A DNA stretch of 64,000 nt, from positions 60,228 through 124,227 of the forward strand of contig JACVGT010000013.1 of assembly GCA_018992685.1 (NCBI GenBank). The letters are read 5' to 3'. The translations under genes were made by a program, and so were the position numbers. Positions 9,487-19,668 of this stretch are shown in pieces. A model generated the notes under the pieces. The model saw nothing but the letters and a program-made list of their open reading frames with translations, did no database searches and was not told where the DNA came from. Positions within the stretch are counted from its first letter, which is position 1, and each line of letters begins with the position of its first letter. This stretch comes from Theionarchaea archaeon. GTDB taxonomy: Archaea > Methanobacteriota_B > Thermococci > Methanofastidiosales > SZ-28-30.

Positions 9487-9960
9487 ATGGAAAAAAAGAA
9501 AGACATTGATGGTCTTATCGAAGCCCTGAAAAGAGATGACTGGACTCTCAGGAGGAAGGCAGCTGCTGCCTTGGAAAGGATTGGTGCTCCGGCCGTTGGA
9601 GCACTGACAATTGCCCTGGAGGATGAGAACAGGTTCGTCAGGCGAATGGCTGCTCTCATACTGGGGACACTGAGAGACAGGCGCGCAGTTGAACCTTTGA
9701 TCAGTGCACTAAGAGACGATGATACAGCCGTTCGCCGCCACGCCGCAGAATCACTGGGAAAATTGAAAGACAAACGTGCTATAGAACCCCTTATTTTGGC
9801 CTTGAAAGAAGAAAAAGACTCTGTTCGATGGATTATCGCCCTTGCCCTCCAGAAACTTGGAAGTGAAAAAGAAATCGATGCTGTTATGGAAACACTGAAA
9901 AGCAGCCACGACGCATGTGAAGATGGCGCAAAAGAGAACAGTGCAATTGATATCTCATGA
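9487..9960 (+). CDS. HEAT-repeat (PBS-lyase-like) protein
   Basis: Repeated HEAT units such as AVEPLISALRDDDTAVRRHAAESLGKLKDKRAIEPLILALKEE. Start chosen at MEKKKD. Confidence 0.8.
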   Translation: MEKKKDIDGLIEALKRDDWTLRRKAAAALERIGAPAVGALTIALEDENRFVRRMAALILGTLRDRRAVEPLISALRDDDTAVRRHAAESLGKLKDKRAIEPLILALKEEKDSVRWIIALALQKLGSEKEIDAVMETLKSSHDACEDGAKENSAIDIS

Positions 9961-10055
9961 AGAGCCTCTCTGATAACTCCGTCTTTCTGGACGGAGAATG
10001 GGAAGAAAAACGAGGGACAAAACCTTATATACACACCCTCCATGGATGAAACAGG

Positions 10056-10829
10056 GTGAGTGAAATGACTACCGAGCCGAGAGTACCCTCAGATAAGGAG
10101 ACATCTCTGGAAACGTCTCTTGATGAGGTGGAATTCTCTTCTCCGTCCCATGAGAGGGATGGAATTTGTCTTGATGAGCATCGTGCAGAAAACATTTGCT
10201 ATGAAACAGGTGGCGGGAAGTACACCAGCAATTATGAAATGAGAACCTGGCTGGAGACTATACAAAACATAGTCGGAGCTAATGGATTGAAATCTATCTT
10301 GAACCATGCCCATTTGCAGCACTATCAATCCAATCTCCCTCCCAAAGATTATCAGTTCAGAATTCCACTGGAGGATGTAGCGAACCTCTTTGGTTCATTG
10401 AACACCCTGTTTGGAGAACGGGGAACTCGCAGTTTGCAGCTGCGGATCGGTCGAGAATTCACGCGTGTTACTATTGACAACTACAATCCCGTGATGGCCA
10501 AGAGCCTCCAAATTGCCAGCCGATTGGTACCTGAAACCACCAAGATGCGCCTTGCTTTGCGAAAATTCAAGGAAGAGATGGAAAAGGGCCTGTCCTTGAC
10601 AATAGAACTCACAGAAGAATCCGATTGGTTTCTGCTTAGCATCAAGGGAATCTTTGTCAGTGAGGGAATTACATCAAAGACTCCTGTCTGCCACGCGTAT
10701 GTAGGTATACTCGATTATCTCATTGAATGGATCACCGGCCATCCCCATGAGGTCAGAGAAATCCAATGCAGAGCCCAGGGGTTCTCTGCAGATGTATTCA
10801 GGATATCAAAAAACACTGAGGAAGAGTGA
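10056..10829 (+). CDS. V4R-like domain protein
   Basis: C-terminal PVCHAYVGILDYLIEWITGHPHEVREIQCRAQG resembles V4R domains. Confidence 0.5.
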   Translation: MSEMTTEPRVPSDKETSLETSLDEVEFSSPSHERDGICLDEHRAENICYETGGGKYTSNYEMRTWLETIQNIVGANGLKSILNHAHLQHYQSNLPPKDYQFRIPLEDVANLFGSLNTLFGERGTRSLQLRIGREFTRVTIDNYNPVMAKSLQIASRLVPETTKMRLALRKFKEEMEKGLSLTIELTEESDWFLLSIKGIFVSEGITSKTPVCHAYVGILDYLIEWITGHPHEVREIQCRAQGFSADVFRISKNTEEE

Positions 10830-10887
10830 GGACACCAGCAGACAGAAGGTCTGCACGTGAAGCATGTATCGGGAGGGAGAGACACGT

Positions 10888-12207
10888 ATGTTGCGAAAAT
10901 TGGGTGCAAACGAGCGGGTGGTTTGGCAGACTATCCAGGCAGGTTCGATAAACTTCATCGTTGTAGCCCATGTCTTGGGACACGTGGAGGAGGCAAACCT
11001 GCGAATAGTCCTGGATCTTCTTTCAAAGCGTCATCCCCTGCTGAGGACTCGTATTGACATTCGGGAAGGAGAACCTTTCTTTACGTCGTTTGATGTTCCA
11101 GATATTCCTCTGAGAGTAGTAAGGAGAACCAGAAAGGCTCAATGGCAAGAAGAAGCAGAAACAGAAGTGAATACGACACTCCCTTGGGCAACAGGGCCCT
11201 TGCTGCGAGTAGTGCTCCTTCAGGATGATGAATGTAGTGACATAATGATACGGTTTCATCATGTGGTGGGTGACGGGAAGTCAGGTGTCTTCCTTGTGCA
11301 CGACCTGATGAGGCTCTTGGGACGTGTTTCAAGCGGGGAGATCCCGCAGGTAGAGCTGATGCCAGAAAGACCTCCAGTGGAAGAACTCCTCCCTCGTGTC
11401 AATACCCTGGAAGAACTCGTGAAGAGTGCTGCCCTTGCCAGTAAACAACTATTCAACCTGGTCGTGAGGCACCCTCGGAAACTGCCTGTAGATAAGAACG
11501 CTTTCTTAGAACCACTTTCGACCCGTATCGTGCACTGCATCCTCTCGGAAGAAGACACAGGTGCTCTGGTGGAACGATGCAGAACGGAATCAACATCGGT
11601 TCATGGGGCGATCTGTGCAGCTATGCTCACAGCAGTCCAAGAGCAGATCTGTGATTCTGAGCACGTAGATTCCATCACCGTGAACTGCATGTCCCCGGTG
11701 GACCTCCGCCCATTTCTCAACCCCCCACTCGGAGAAGAATTGGGATTTTTCGCATCCATGGTAATTACAGCCCACAAGTTCCACGACAACAGTACATTCT
11801 GGGATCTCGCTCGTAATGTTCGACATCAAGTGCAGAACTCTATCCAGAGTGGGGGTCCCTTTGTATTCATCTCTCTCCTGGACAAATTGACTCCTCGTGA
11901 TGCTCAGCCCTCTGAATTTGCCAAAAGAGCCTCTGAAATTTACCCCGCACCTATCATGGTTACGAATCTACGGCACATTGCCATGCCACGAGAATATGGA
12001 TCCCTGAACTTGGGAAAACTACACTTTGCAGTCTCAAACAAAGCAGTTCCTGATCTATTCAATGCAGCAGTGGCAACGTTCGCTGAAAGACTGGCCATCA
12101 ATTTCTCCTATGTGGAACCTGTGGTATCCCCGGAGCGCGCACACGCCCTTGTTGAGGACACCATGGGAATACTCAATGCCCAGCTCCACTCAAAAAGCGT
12201 TGCCTGA
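10888..12207 (+). CDS. Stand-alone condensation-domain / HHxxxDG acyltransferase-like protein
   Basis: RFHHVVGDGKS matches HHxxxDG; RHPLLRTRI early motif; length suits a single C domain. Confidence 0.75.
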   Translation: MLRKLGANERVVWQTIQAGSINFIVVAHVLGHVEEANLRIVLDLLSKRHPLLRTRIDIREGEPFFTSFDVPDIPLRVVRRTRKAQWQEEAETEVNTTLPWATGPLLRVVLLQDDECSDIMIRFHHVVGDGKSGVFLVHDLMRLLGRVSSGEIPQVELMPERPPVEELLPRVNTLEELVKSAALASKQLFNLVVRHPRKLPVDKNAFLEPLSTRIVHCILSEEDTGALVERCRTESTSVHGAICAAMLTAVQEQICDSEHVDSITVNCMSPVDLRPFLNPPLGEELGFFASMVITAHKFHDNSTFWDLARNVRHQVQNSIQSGGPFVFISLLDKLTPRDAQPSEFAKRASEIYPAPIMVTNLRHIAMPREYGSLNLGKLHFAVSNKAVPDLFNAAVATFAERLAINFSYVEPVVSPERAHALVEDTMGILNAQLHSKSVA

Positions 12208-12256
12208 AACAGTTGCCTCTCTCAAAACGGCCATCTCAAAAAGGAAGAAAAGGAGA

Positions 12257-12376
12257 TTATTCTTCATCCTTCTCCTGTTCAGAGCTTTGAGCCATCAGTT
12301 CTTCATAGACAACATATAAGACTCCAAGACAGGCGACAATTCCTAGGCAGAGCCAGAGTGTTACCCACCAGTACAT
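12257..12376 (-). CDS. 39-aa single-TM protein abutting the OPT transporter
   Basis: MYWWVTLWLCLGIVACLGVLYVVYEELMAQSSEQEKDEE; start codon directly follows the OPT stop; GGGAGGTGG upstream; below the ORF-track size cutoff. Confidence 0.6.
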   Translation of the reverse strand: MYWWVTLWLCLGIVACLGVLYVVYEELMAQSSEQEKDEE

Positions 12377-14230
12377 TTAGCCACCTCCCAATGCTGAAAC
12401 CACAACATTGATGAGCACCATGACCAGCGGAGCCAGTGCAATCCCACCCAGAACCAATCCTGCCGCAAAGGGTTTCCCTTTTTCGTCCATCCACGCTGTT
12501 CCTTTCACTCGTTCCACGATTGCCCGGACTAAGCCTCCTATGAAGAACGTGCTGGTATACAGGGGGCCCACCAGTGCTCCAATACCCACAGCAGTCAACA
12601 CGAAGGGCAGATTTCGCTTCTGCAAAAAGAACACTACAATCCCGATGAGAAGCCCAGCCAGTACAAAGAAGCCGTCAAAGACGAGACCCATCTGCCCTGT
12701 CGAGAAGGCAACAATACTCGTAGCCACACTCTGCATGTTGGCCATGGGGAGTGCAACTCCACCTACTCCATAGAAATGCCATATCAGGAACACGAAAGGA
12801 GTGGATATCAACCATCCAAAGCACCATCCAAGAAGCGCCCCGAGATACTGATGCTTGGGGTTCACGTCAAAGGCTTCACCCACTTTTAGTGCTTCCATTT
12901 GTCCTGCTGCAAACCGAGAACCCTGCAGACTTTCTGTGATGGCGAACCCGCTGAATCCGAGAACTCCCAAGGAGCTCAGTGCGAATTGCCTTATTGAATC
13001 TGTTATTCCAGCGAATTGAGACAGCCACACGATTCCTGCCTCTCCTGCTATCCTGGTGTCAATCAGAATTGCCAGCAAGAATAACCCCAGAAGAATGCAC
13101 CCTACCAGCATCGCCTTTGACACACTCAGGGGAAATTCACTGACAAATCGATCAAAGGACAACACAGAGGCCAGCATCAGCACCGCTGCGGAGAAGACAA
13201 TGAAGACAATCACTGTACTCTTAGACGGTTTCCACGTAACCCTGGACCCTGAAAGTAGTGGGGAAATTAGTTTCAATATGAGAGGAGCCAACCCCGCCGT
13301 TATCAGCAACCCTGCTGCAATTGATAGCCCATAGGGGTACCTGAAATCAGTCCACTGATTTGAAAAGAACGCGTAGCCCTTTATTGTACCCCTGCTCACC
13401 AGGAGTGCACTGAGAAACACATAGAAAGCCACAGCACTTCCGAACATATTGAATGTTGACCGGGCGGACATGAGCATTCCTAAGCCGATGAACCCCAGAC
13501 TGATGATAACACAGAACAATGCCCCATGAAGGACTGATCCTACATAGGGTGTCAGGTCCAGCAGCCGGAAATGAGCGGAGATGTTCTTCAACCAGTCTGG
13601 AGCAATTCCCAGAGAGGAAGGATAATACACAAAGACAAAGTCCACCACAAACCCGATAATCATCCCATAGAAGAGGGAATCCAGCCTGTATTTCTCAAGG
13701 TGGAGCCCCTTGATGAACTGAACACCTGCCTGAGCCTCAGGGAAGGCAAGGTCTTCTTCCGTGATCAGACTGTTTCTCAGCCAGATAACCACCATCAGTG
13801 CGGCAATCCCTGATATAATGGCGACCGGCACCATCCAGGAAAGAGGTGTAATCCAGCTTTTGGAGAGTATGACGCCTTCCTGCAGCACATTTCCATATAA
13901 CGTCTTGTTGGGCAGAACCCAGTCAGGAATTCGCATTCCTGCAGACTCAGGAACCCCGTACGAAGAAATAAGAACCCAGGCAAGAGGGAAGATGGAAAAG
14001 GCAAAAGCTGCAGCCTGGTGAACAGTGTAACTGATAACCGCCTCTTTGGATGAGGGGGGTGGTGCCTGGAACAAGGAAGCATAGGCGAATAATGCAGCTA
14101 CAGAAATCATGGCCCCAGTAATCATGAGGCCAACAGTGAGCACCAGAAATGCATTTACCACCGCTACGAGGCTGCCGAAGACTAATCCGATAAGCAACGA
14201 TCGAGCGGTAAAAGTTTTCTCTGTCATCAT
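12377..14230 (-). CDS. OPT-family oligopeptide transporter
   Basis: Multi-TM; ITGAMISVAALFAYASLF, EEDLAFPEAQAGVQFIKGL, GFSGFAITESLQGSRFAAGQMEALKVGEAFDVNPKHQ. Start chosen at MMTEKTF. Confidence 0.75.
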   Translation of the reverse strand: MMTEKTFTARSLLIGLVFGSLVAVVNAFLVLTVGLMITGAMISVAALFAYASLFQAPPPSSKEAVISYTVHQAAAFAFSIFPLAWVLISSYGVPESAGMRIPDWVLPNKTLYGNVLQEGVILSKSWITPLSWMVPVAIISGIAALMVVIWLRNSLITEEDLAFPEAQAGVQFIKGLHLEKYRLDSLFYGMIIGFVVDFVFVYYPSSLGIAPDWLKNISAHFRLLDLTPYVGSVLHGALFCVIISLGFIGLGMLMSARSTFNMFGSAVAFYVFLSALLVSRGTIKGYAFFSNQWTDFRYPYGLSIAAGLLITAGLAPLILKLISPLLSGSRVTWKPSKSTVIVFIVFSAAVLMLASVLSFDRFVSEFPLSVSKAMLVGCILLGLFLLAILIDTRIAGEAGIVWLSQFAGITDSIRQFALSSLGVLGFSGFAITESLQGSRFAAGQMEALKVGEAFDVNPKHQYLGALLGWCFGWLISTPFVFLIWHFYGVGGVALPMANMQSVATSIVAFSTGQMGLVFDGFFVLAGLLIGIVVFFLQKRNLPFVLTAVGIGALVGPLYTSTFFIGGLVRAIVERVKGTAWMDEKGKPFAAGLVLGGIALAPLVMVLINVVVSALGGG

Positions 14231-14811
14231 CAAGAAAGACTTTGATAGTAATATAAATATTTCGGTGATCCGATCCAGGGACTGTGTCATTCGTTTTGTG
14301 AAGCGCATATCCCAAGAGCAAGAGTAAATGAGCATAGAGAAATCATCTCTTTCCTATTTTGACCTTCATGCCACTACTTCAGCACCTTCATCTTGGCGTG
14401 AGATTCTGCTTCGATCTTGGCTTCAATGATCTCCGGAATTACCGATGGGTTCTTCTGAGGTTGTCAATGGGCTCCTCTTTCGTTTCGCCTCAAGAAGCAT
14501 CTCTGACCAGAATGTATTCAGGGAAAACGACAGGGCACGCCTCTTGTTCAACTCCTGCAATGGCTTTGAATTTCACTGTGTGAGAGTAGTGATATGTCCG
14601 GTCCACCTTCTGGACTGCGGAAAGAACCTCTTGGTCAATCTTCATTATGCTATACCTGTTCCTTTTTGTGGGCAAAAAGGAAACTATCTATATATTGAAT
14701 AAGGCAACAGAAAGAAAAGTGTAAGTGTTCCTTTTTCCAGTAATGCAATCTTTTCATATTTATAGAGGGGAAAGCAAAACCATATAAAGGATATGACACA
14801 CAGAAAATGCA

Positions 14812-16206
14812 ATGCACCTGTACCTCATTCCTCCAGCTGTAGCCCTTGTGGGTAATGCAGCCATGGGATTCCACCTGATGAGAAGAACCCCCAGTTCACG
14901 GGTGACCCGTGCATTTTCATTTCTCATATTGCTGCTCATGGGCTGGGCGTTCTCTGAAATCATGATGAGAAGCAGCCCCGATGAAGAGACTGCCCTTTTC
15001 TGGGGAAGAATCCTGTATCTGAATAGTTTCTTCCTGCCTTCGGCATTTGTTGTCCTGGCCTACGTGTATACCGGTGGCAGGAAACGTGTGTTCACTTTTC
15101 TGCCGTATTCCACCGGGTTCTTTTTCATTTGGTTCTTGTTCACCGATAACTTCCTGGTGGGAATGGAGGAAATCCCTCCCTGGGGGTATGATGCGGTTGT
15201 TGGTCCTTTATTCACTCATTTCATTGGAGGATACTTGGGAGTCATAGCTGTAGGGACTCTGGTTCTGCTGCGCTACTACAAGAAGAGTTCTTTCACAGAA
15301 AAGCGGAGATTGCAGGCCATGCTGACCGGCTTCCTGCTTTCTCTTGTCCTGATCGCAATCACCAACTTGCTCTCCCGGATAAAAGATCTCCCACTTCCCC
15401 GTATGGGCTCCATGTTCACTCTCATAGCTACTCTGAGCTTTGCCTATGGAATTCTGAGATACCAGTTGCTCATTGTGCCCACCCGGGAGAGAGCCAAGGA
15501 GACGCTGGATGCACGATGCGGAGCGCTCTGCACCTCGTGTGGCAGATACCTTGAAGGTGAGTGTCCCAGTTGCGAGCAGGGAGAAAGGGGGTTGAGGGAA
15601 AGCTGCCCTATCTATCAATGCTCCGTGCAAAAGGGTGTGCTGTGTGAAAGCTGTTCCCTCCTTCTTGGATGCGAGACCTACAAAACACACTCTGAACAAT
15701 GTCCATTCAGGACAGATCAGTTTGGACTCAAAGCCAGAAACAGCTACCTGTGGGAAGATGCGGACCCTGATGTAGCTTTCCAAATATTTAAGGATTATAC
15801 CATCAGAGGATCTTTCGGACTCCTCATTACCAGAGAGTATCCTGAAAAAGTGAGAGAGAAGTATGACCTTCCCCATGTGAGTGTACTGTGGCTGAGCCAA
15901 CTCGAAGAACATGAAAAAGGGGTGGATCCCACCAATCTCCCACGGCTGACGCATACTGTAACCCAGTTTGTCAGACAGACTCCTCAGTCCTTTGTGCTGC
16001 TCACAGGGCTGGAGTATTTGGTGGTTCACAATGGATTTGAGAGAGTCCTCAAGCACGTGCACATGATCAATGATCAGGTGATGACTCACAGCTCTCGGCT
16101 GCTCGTTGTTGTGGATCCCAAGACACTCGATCCAAAAGAACTAAGCCTTCTGCAGAGAGAATTGCGTTCTTTGAAGAAGGAAAACCTTTTTAAATATCCT
16201 GCATAA
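14812..16206 (+). CDS. 7TM sensor with Cys-rich linker and C-terminal DUF835-like domain
   Basis: N-terminal TM segments, 11-Cys segment, C-terminal SFVLLTGLEYLVVHNGFERVLKHVHMINDQ..LLVVVDPKTLDPKELSLLQREL. Confidence 0.7.
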   Translation: MHLYLIPPAVALVGNAAMGFHLMRRTPSSRVTRAFSFLILLLMGWAFSEIMMRSSPDEETALFWGRILYLNSFFLPSAFVVLAYVYTGGRKRVFTFLPYSTGFFFIWFLFTDNFLVGMEEIPPWGYDAVVGPLFTHFIGGYLGVIAVGTLVLLRYYKKSSFTEKRRLQAMLTGFLLSLVLIAITNLLSRIKDLPLPRMGSMFTLIATLSFAYGILRYQLLIVPTRERAKETLDARCGALCTSCGRYLEGECPSCEQGERGLRESCPIYQCSVQKGVLCESCSLLLGCETYKTHSEQCPFRTDQFGLKARNSYLWEDADPDVAFQIFKDYTIRGSFGLLITREYPEKVREKYDLPHVSVLWLSQLEEHEKGVDPTNLPRLTHTVTQFVRQTPQSFVLLTGLEYLVVHNGFERVLKHVHMINDQVMTHSSRLLVVVDPKTLDPKELSLLQRELRSLKKENLFKYPA

Positions 16207-16209
16207 GAA

Positions 16210-16797
16210 ATGGTAATGGATCTCGTTGGAATAATTCCCACAGGGAAGGTCTGGGGTCTAATTCTAAGGGATTTGATACTTGATTCGAAGACATTGTTCG
16301 AAAAAGCTGGAAAAAAGCTAATGATAGACATATTGACAGAACGTCCGTGCCCTCTTCCCAGGCTAGCCTATGACAAGGATTTGAGGAAGTATCGAGTAGA
16401 AGGGTTTTACCTGCAAGCCTTCGATCTGAAAAGTGAAGTCGAACGTCTTCATCAGCTATCCATTAACAAGGTTCTGGTGTTGACTGATGTAGACATCTGT
16501 GACCCACCGTATATGAACGGCTTTGGCTTTGCTGACACCGTCAATCGGATGTTTGCCATTGTTTCTATTTTCAAATTGGAAAAGGGTGCCAGTGAGAATA
16601 TACTGAGAGATCGTCTGGTAAAAGAAGCAGCACACGAGCTGGGTCACACGTATGGGCTGGACCACTGTGCCAGGAGCAGGTGCCCTATGAGTGATTCACC
16701 ATCAATCCTTGAGATAGACCAGAAAGACAAAGAATTTTGTCCACGGTGTACGGAGATGCTCTCAGACAGCGGGTATGGGAAGTACTGGGGTGCTTGA
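16210..16797 (+). CDS. amzA: Archaemetzincin
   Basis: HELGHTYGLDHC...CPMSDS...FCPRCTEML fits HEXXHXXGX3CX4CXMX17CXXC. Confidence 0.9.
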   Translation: MVMDLVGIIPTGKVWGLILRDLILDSKTLFEKAGKKLMIDILTERPCPLPRLAYDKDLRKYRVEGFYLQAFDLKSEVERLHQLSINKVLVLTDVDICDPPYMNGFGFADTVNRMFAIVSIFKLEKGASENILRDRLVKEAAHELGHTYGLDHCARSRCPMSDSPSILEIDQKDKEFCPRCTEMLSDSGYGKYWGA

Positions 16798-17584
16798 GGT
16801 GATCTACTATTACCCAGGTGAAGCCTTCCCTGCAATTTCTGTCACCGGCAGGCACTGTGAGTTGATGTGTCCTCACTGCCGGGGACGATACTTGGAATCC
16901 ATGGTTGAAGCCAGGACGGAGCAAGATCTTATCACTGTATGCAGGGATGTGGAAAATCAAGGTGGTTTGGGTTGCTTGATCTCGGGAGGATGTGACAGCA
17001 GGGGGAGAGTCCCTCTACCTCTACATGCCATCAAAAGGGTGAGAGAGGAAACTCGCCTCATACTGAATGTGCACACAGGTCTTGTCCATCACCCCGTTGC
17101 AGCAGCGCTGCGGGAAATAAACCCCTACATTTCCTTTGAAATCCCGACAGAGGCTGTTCTGCATGAACTATATCAGATCGAGGCTGAACAGGAAGACTAC
17201 TTTCAATCTCTCTTGCTGCTCAGGGGGTTACGAGTGATCCCTCACATCATGGTGGGATTCAGGACAGAACAGGAGTCTGATACCATGTCCCGGGTGAAGG
17301 ATATGGGATTTACCACCTTGGTTCTCATTGTGTTTACCCCCACTCGGGGAACACCGTTTGAGAATCACGTAGTTGAACCGCGTAGAATCAGAGAGAGTAT
17401 TGAGAAGGCACGCTCGCTGTTTCCTCGCCTTCTTCTTGGATGCATGCGACCCCGGATAAAAGAGCTGGAGAAATGTGCTCCTCTGTTTGATGGAGTTGTC
17501 GTGCCCACGCCTTGGGCAAAAGCAGCTGTGAAACAGGCTGGACTGCCTGTGAGGGTCATGAAAACCTGCTGCGTGGTAGAATGA
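16775..17584 (+). CDS. Radical SAM protein, candidate split lipoyl synthase subunit (LipS1/LipS2 family)
   Basis: CELMCPHC (CX3CX2C); CLISGGCDSRG; C-terminal cysteines; 4-nt overlap with a second radical SAM gene. Confidence 0.6.
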   Translation: MGSTGVLEVIYYYPGEAFPAISVTGRHCELMCPHCRGRYLESMVEARTEQDLITVCRDVENQGGLGCLISGGCDSRGRVPLPLHAIKRVREETRLILNVHTGLVHHPVAAALREINPYISFEIPTEAVLHELYQIEAEQEDYFQSLLLLRGLRVIPHIMVGFRTEQESDTMSRVKDMGFTTLVLIVFTPTRGTPFENHVVEPRRIRESIEKARSLFPRLLLGCMRPRIKELEKCAPLFDGVVVPTPWAKAAVKQAGLPVRVMKTCCVVE

Positions 17585-18519
17585 AAACGATACGCGTTTC
17601 CCTGGGCTCTGCAGCCGCGTTGGGACTGAAAAAGGTCAGAGTAGATTGTCTGCCTACCACCATATACCTCATGACCCCTGGGACGTGCAGGGCACGATGC
17701 CTGTTTTGCTCCCAGTGGACACAAAACGGCTATTTGTCCAGAGTCTACTGGCCCGAATTCGGCGTGAAGGATGTGCTATCCCATTTGGGAAAGAAAGATC
17801 AAAGGGTCTGCATCCAGTGCCTCAACTATGATGGTGTATTTGATGACATCCTGGAATTTGCAGTGCAATTGCAGAACAGAGTGAGTGCTATTTCTGTTTC
17901 TGCCCATCCTTTTTCTGAGGAAGAAATTCGCATCCTGCATCCCCTTGTGGATCGGGTTTCAATCAATATGGACTGCGCAACACAAAATCTTTTCAGAAAG
18001 ATCAAGCCATACTACTCGTGGGAGAACCATCTGTCATCCTTGCTACATGCGAGGCAGATCTTCGGTGCATTCAAGGCCGGTTCCCACTTGATTGTAGGGC
18101 TTGGTGAGACTGAAGAGGAAATAGGTCGAATGATGACCTGGCTGTACCGCCATGAGCTTTCGTGCTCTCTGTTTGCTTTTACTCCCCTGCCAGGTACTCC
18201 CCTTGAAAAAATGAAGAAACCAGATATCACCTACTACAGACGGGTACAAGCTGCCCACTATTTCATATATGACAGACATGAAACGCTTCAATTTGAGAAT
18301 GGACTCATCTCGAATCTTCTGGGTGACATTCTCCCGGATGCATTCGTCACCAGGGGGTGTCCTGGATGCAACAGACCATACTACACCGAAACTCCCCGCA
18401 GTGTGTATAATTTTCCGTGCGTCCCTGTCGGAAAGAAATGGGACCTGGTCGTGGCCCAGTTGAAAGGAGGAGAAAAAGGAAGCAGTGACAGCAGATCAAC
18501 CCTGGAAAAGAGTGAATAA
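17581..18519 (+). CDS. Radical SAM protein, candidate split lipoyl synthase subunit (LipS1/LipS2 family)
   Basis: CRARCLFC (CX3CX2C); C-terminal RGCPGCNRPYYTETPRSVYNFP. Confidence 0.6.
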   Translation: MKTIRVSLGSAAALGLKKVRVDCLPTTIYLMTPGTCRARCLFCSQWTQNGYLSRVYWPEFGVKDVLSHLGKKDQRVCIQCLNYDGVFDDILEFAVQLQNRVSAISVSAHPFSEEEIRILHPLVDRVSINMDCATQNLFRKIKPYYSWENHLSSLLHARQIFGAFKAGSHLIVGLGETEEEIGRMMTWLYRHELSCSLFAFTPLPGTPLEKMKKPDITYYRRVQAAHYFIYDRHETLQFENGLISNLLGDILPDAFVTRGCPGCNRPYYTETPRSVYNFPCVPVGKKWDLVVAQLKGGEKGSSDSRSTLEKSE

Positions 18520-18540
18520 TCTCCGTCTCGCCTGCTATGT

Positions 18541-19563
18541 TCATGTTGCTGCATCAAATATCTGGTTTAGATCAACATGCCTTCGTACAAGTTCCTTGAC
18601 CAGGGGTGCTCTGTGAGGTCGCAGCTCGGCCACCGTCTGCTCACACCTGTAGGCTGTGGTCATGGTGTCATAAGGAACCATCACAACAGGGACATGCAGC
18701 TCATCTGCCTTTGTCAGAACATCTATAGAAGGATAGCTGCTCCCCGTAAGTACCAGGAGGCTGCTTCCGAAATCGAGGGCAAGAAGTTGCATGTCCGCCC
18801 TGTCACCTCCTGTCACCATGATAGTCTTCTGAGGAAATCCCATCTGCTGCAACGTTCTTTGAGCTGTGTCATACGTCATGGCCCCCACCACTGTGACACC
18901 CACCATGTTATTTAGGCCTTCTTCTCCTGCAAGAAGCTCTCCGTCCAAAGCATCCAGAACGTCTTCGGATGTGGGAGTCTTGAGTTCTTCATCCTCCGGA
19001 ATTATTCCCAAAAGATCGATTCCCCGTTCTTCCAGTCGTGACTGAAGGTCATCTTCTAGTGATGAAGCTTTGTTGATCACCACTCCCAGCATTACAGCCT
19101 CTTTCACAGCAAAACACCGCCCTGCCATAACGCTCTTGTCGATTATCTTTTCAGAGGTACCTTCTGTTATGAGCAATGCTGGTACCCCCAGTTGTGAGCC
19201 AATCTGGGGAGCGCTCAATCCAGTATAGGAACCGTATGAGAGTGTGTGAGCAGTCTCAATGATGGTGAAATCCTTTCCTTCCGAGAGCTCTTGATATCGT
19301 TGCGTCAACAAGGGAGTGAGATCTGTCTGTGCCTCAAGATCGTGCATAATCCTGTGATAGTCCTTCGACAAGTTGAAAGACTCAACATCCTCCGCCAAGC
19401 CGAATACTTCTGTGAATAAGAGAACATCTCTATCCTGCCCGTGGTCAAGGTTTGTCCCCAGTGGCTTGAAAAACCCCACGTTCCCTGGATAATTGAGACC
19501 AATTCCCAGACCCACCATGGTCTTGCCGGCATTTTTGCTGGTCGAAGTAATCAGCAAGCTCAT
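18541..19563 (-). CDS. BioD-like P-loop + DRTGG domain protein (Pta N-terminal-like)
   Basis: MSLLITSTSKNAGKTMVGLGIG P-loop; VTGGDRADMQLLALDFG-SSLLVLTGSSYPS DRTGG-like region. Confidence 0.7.
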   Translation of the reverse strand: MSLLITSTSKNAGKTMVGLGIGLNYPGNVGFFKPLGTNLDHGQDRDVLLFTEVFGLAEDVESFNLSKDYHRIMHDLEAQTDLTPLLTQRYQELSEGKDFTIIETAHTLSYGSYTGLSAPQIGSQLGVPALLITEGTSEKIIDKSVMAGRCFAVKEAVMLGVVINKASSLEDDLQSRLEERGIDLLGIIPEDEELKTPTSEDVLDALDGELLAGEEGLNNMVGVTVVGAMTYDTAQRTLQQMGFPQKTIMVTGGDRADMQLLALDFGSSLLVLTGSSYPSIDVLTKADELHVPVVMVPYDTMTTAYRCEQTVAELRPHRAPLVKELVRRHVDLNQIFDAAT

Positions 19564-19668
19564 GAACTTTCTTCCTTTCCACGCTATAAATAGGTTTGGT
19601 TCTCATTAACTTGCATAGAAATAGTAGTTTAATCGGAATCAAAATACAAAAAAGAGAGAAAAGATAGA

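Noticed and set aside
9357-10043. Minus-strand 228-aa ORF
   Set aside because: Antisense to the HEAT-repeat gene; Ser/Phe-rich antisense artefact.
15208-16089. Minus-strand 293-aa ORF
   Set aside because: Antisense to the 7TM/DUF835-like gene, which has clear domains.
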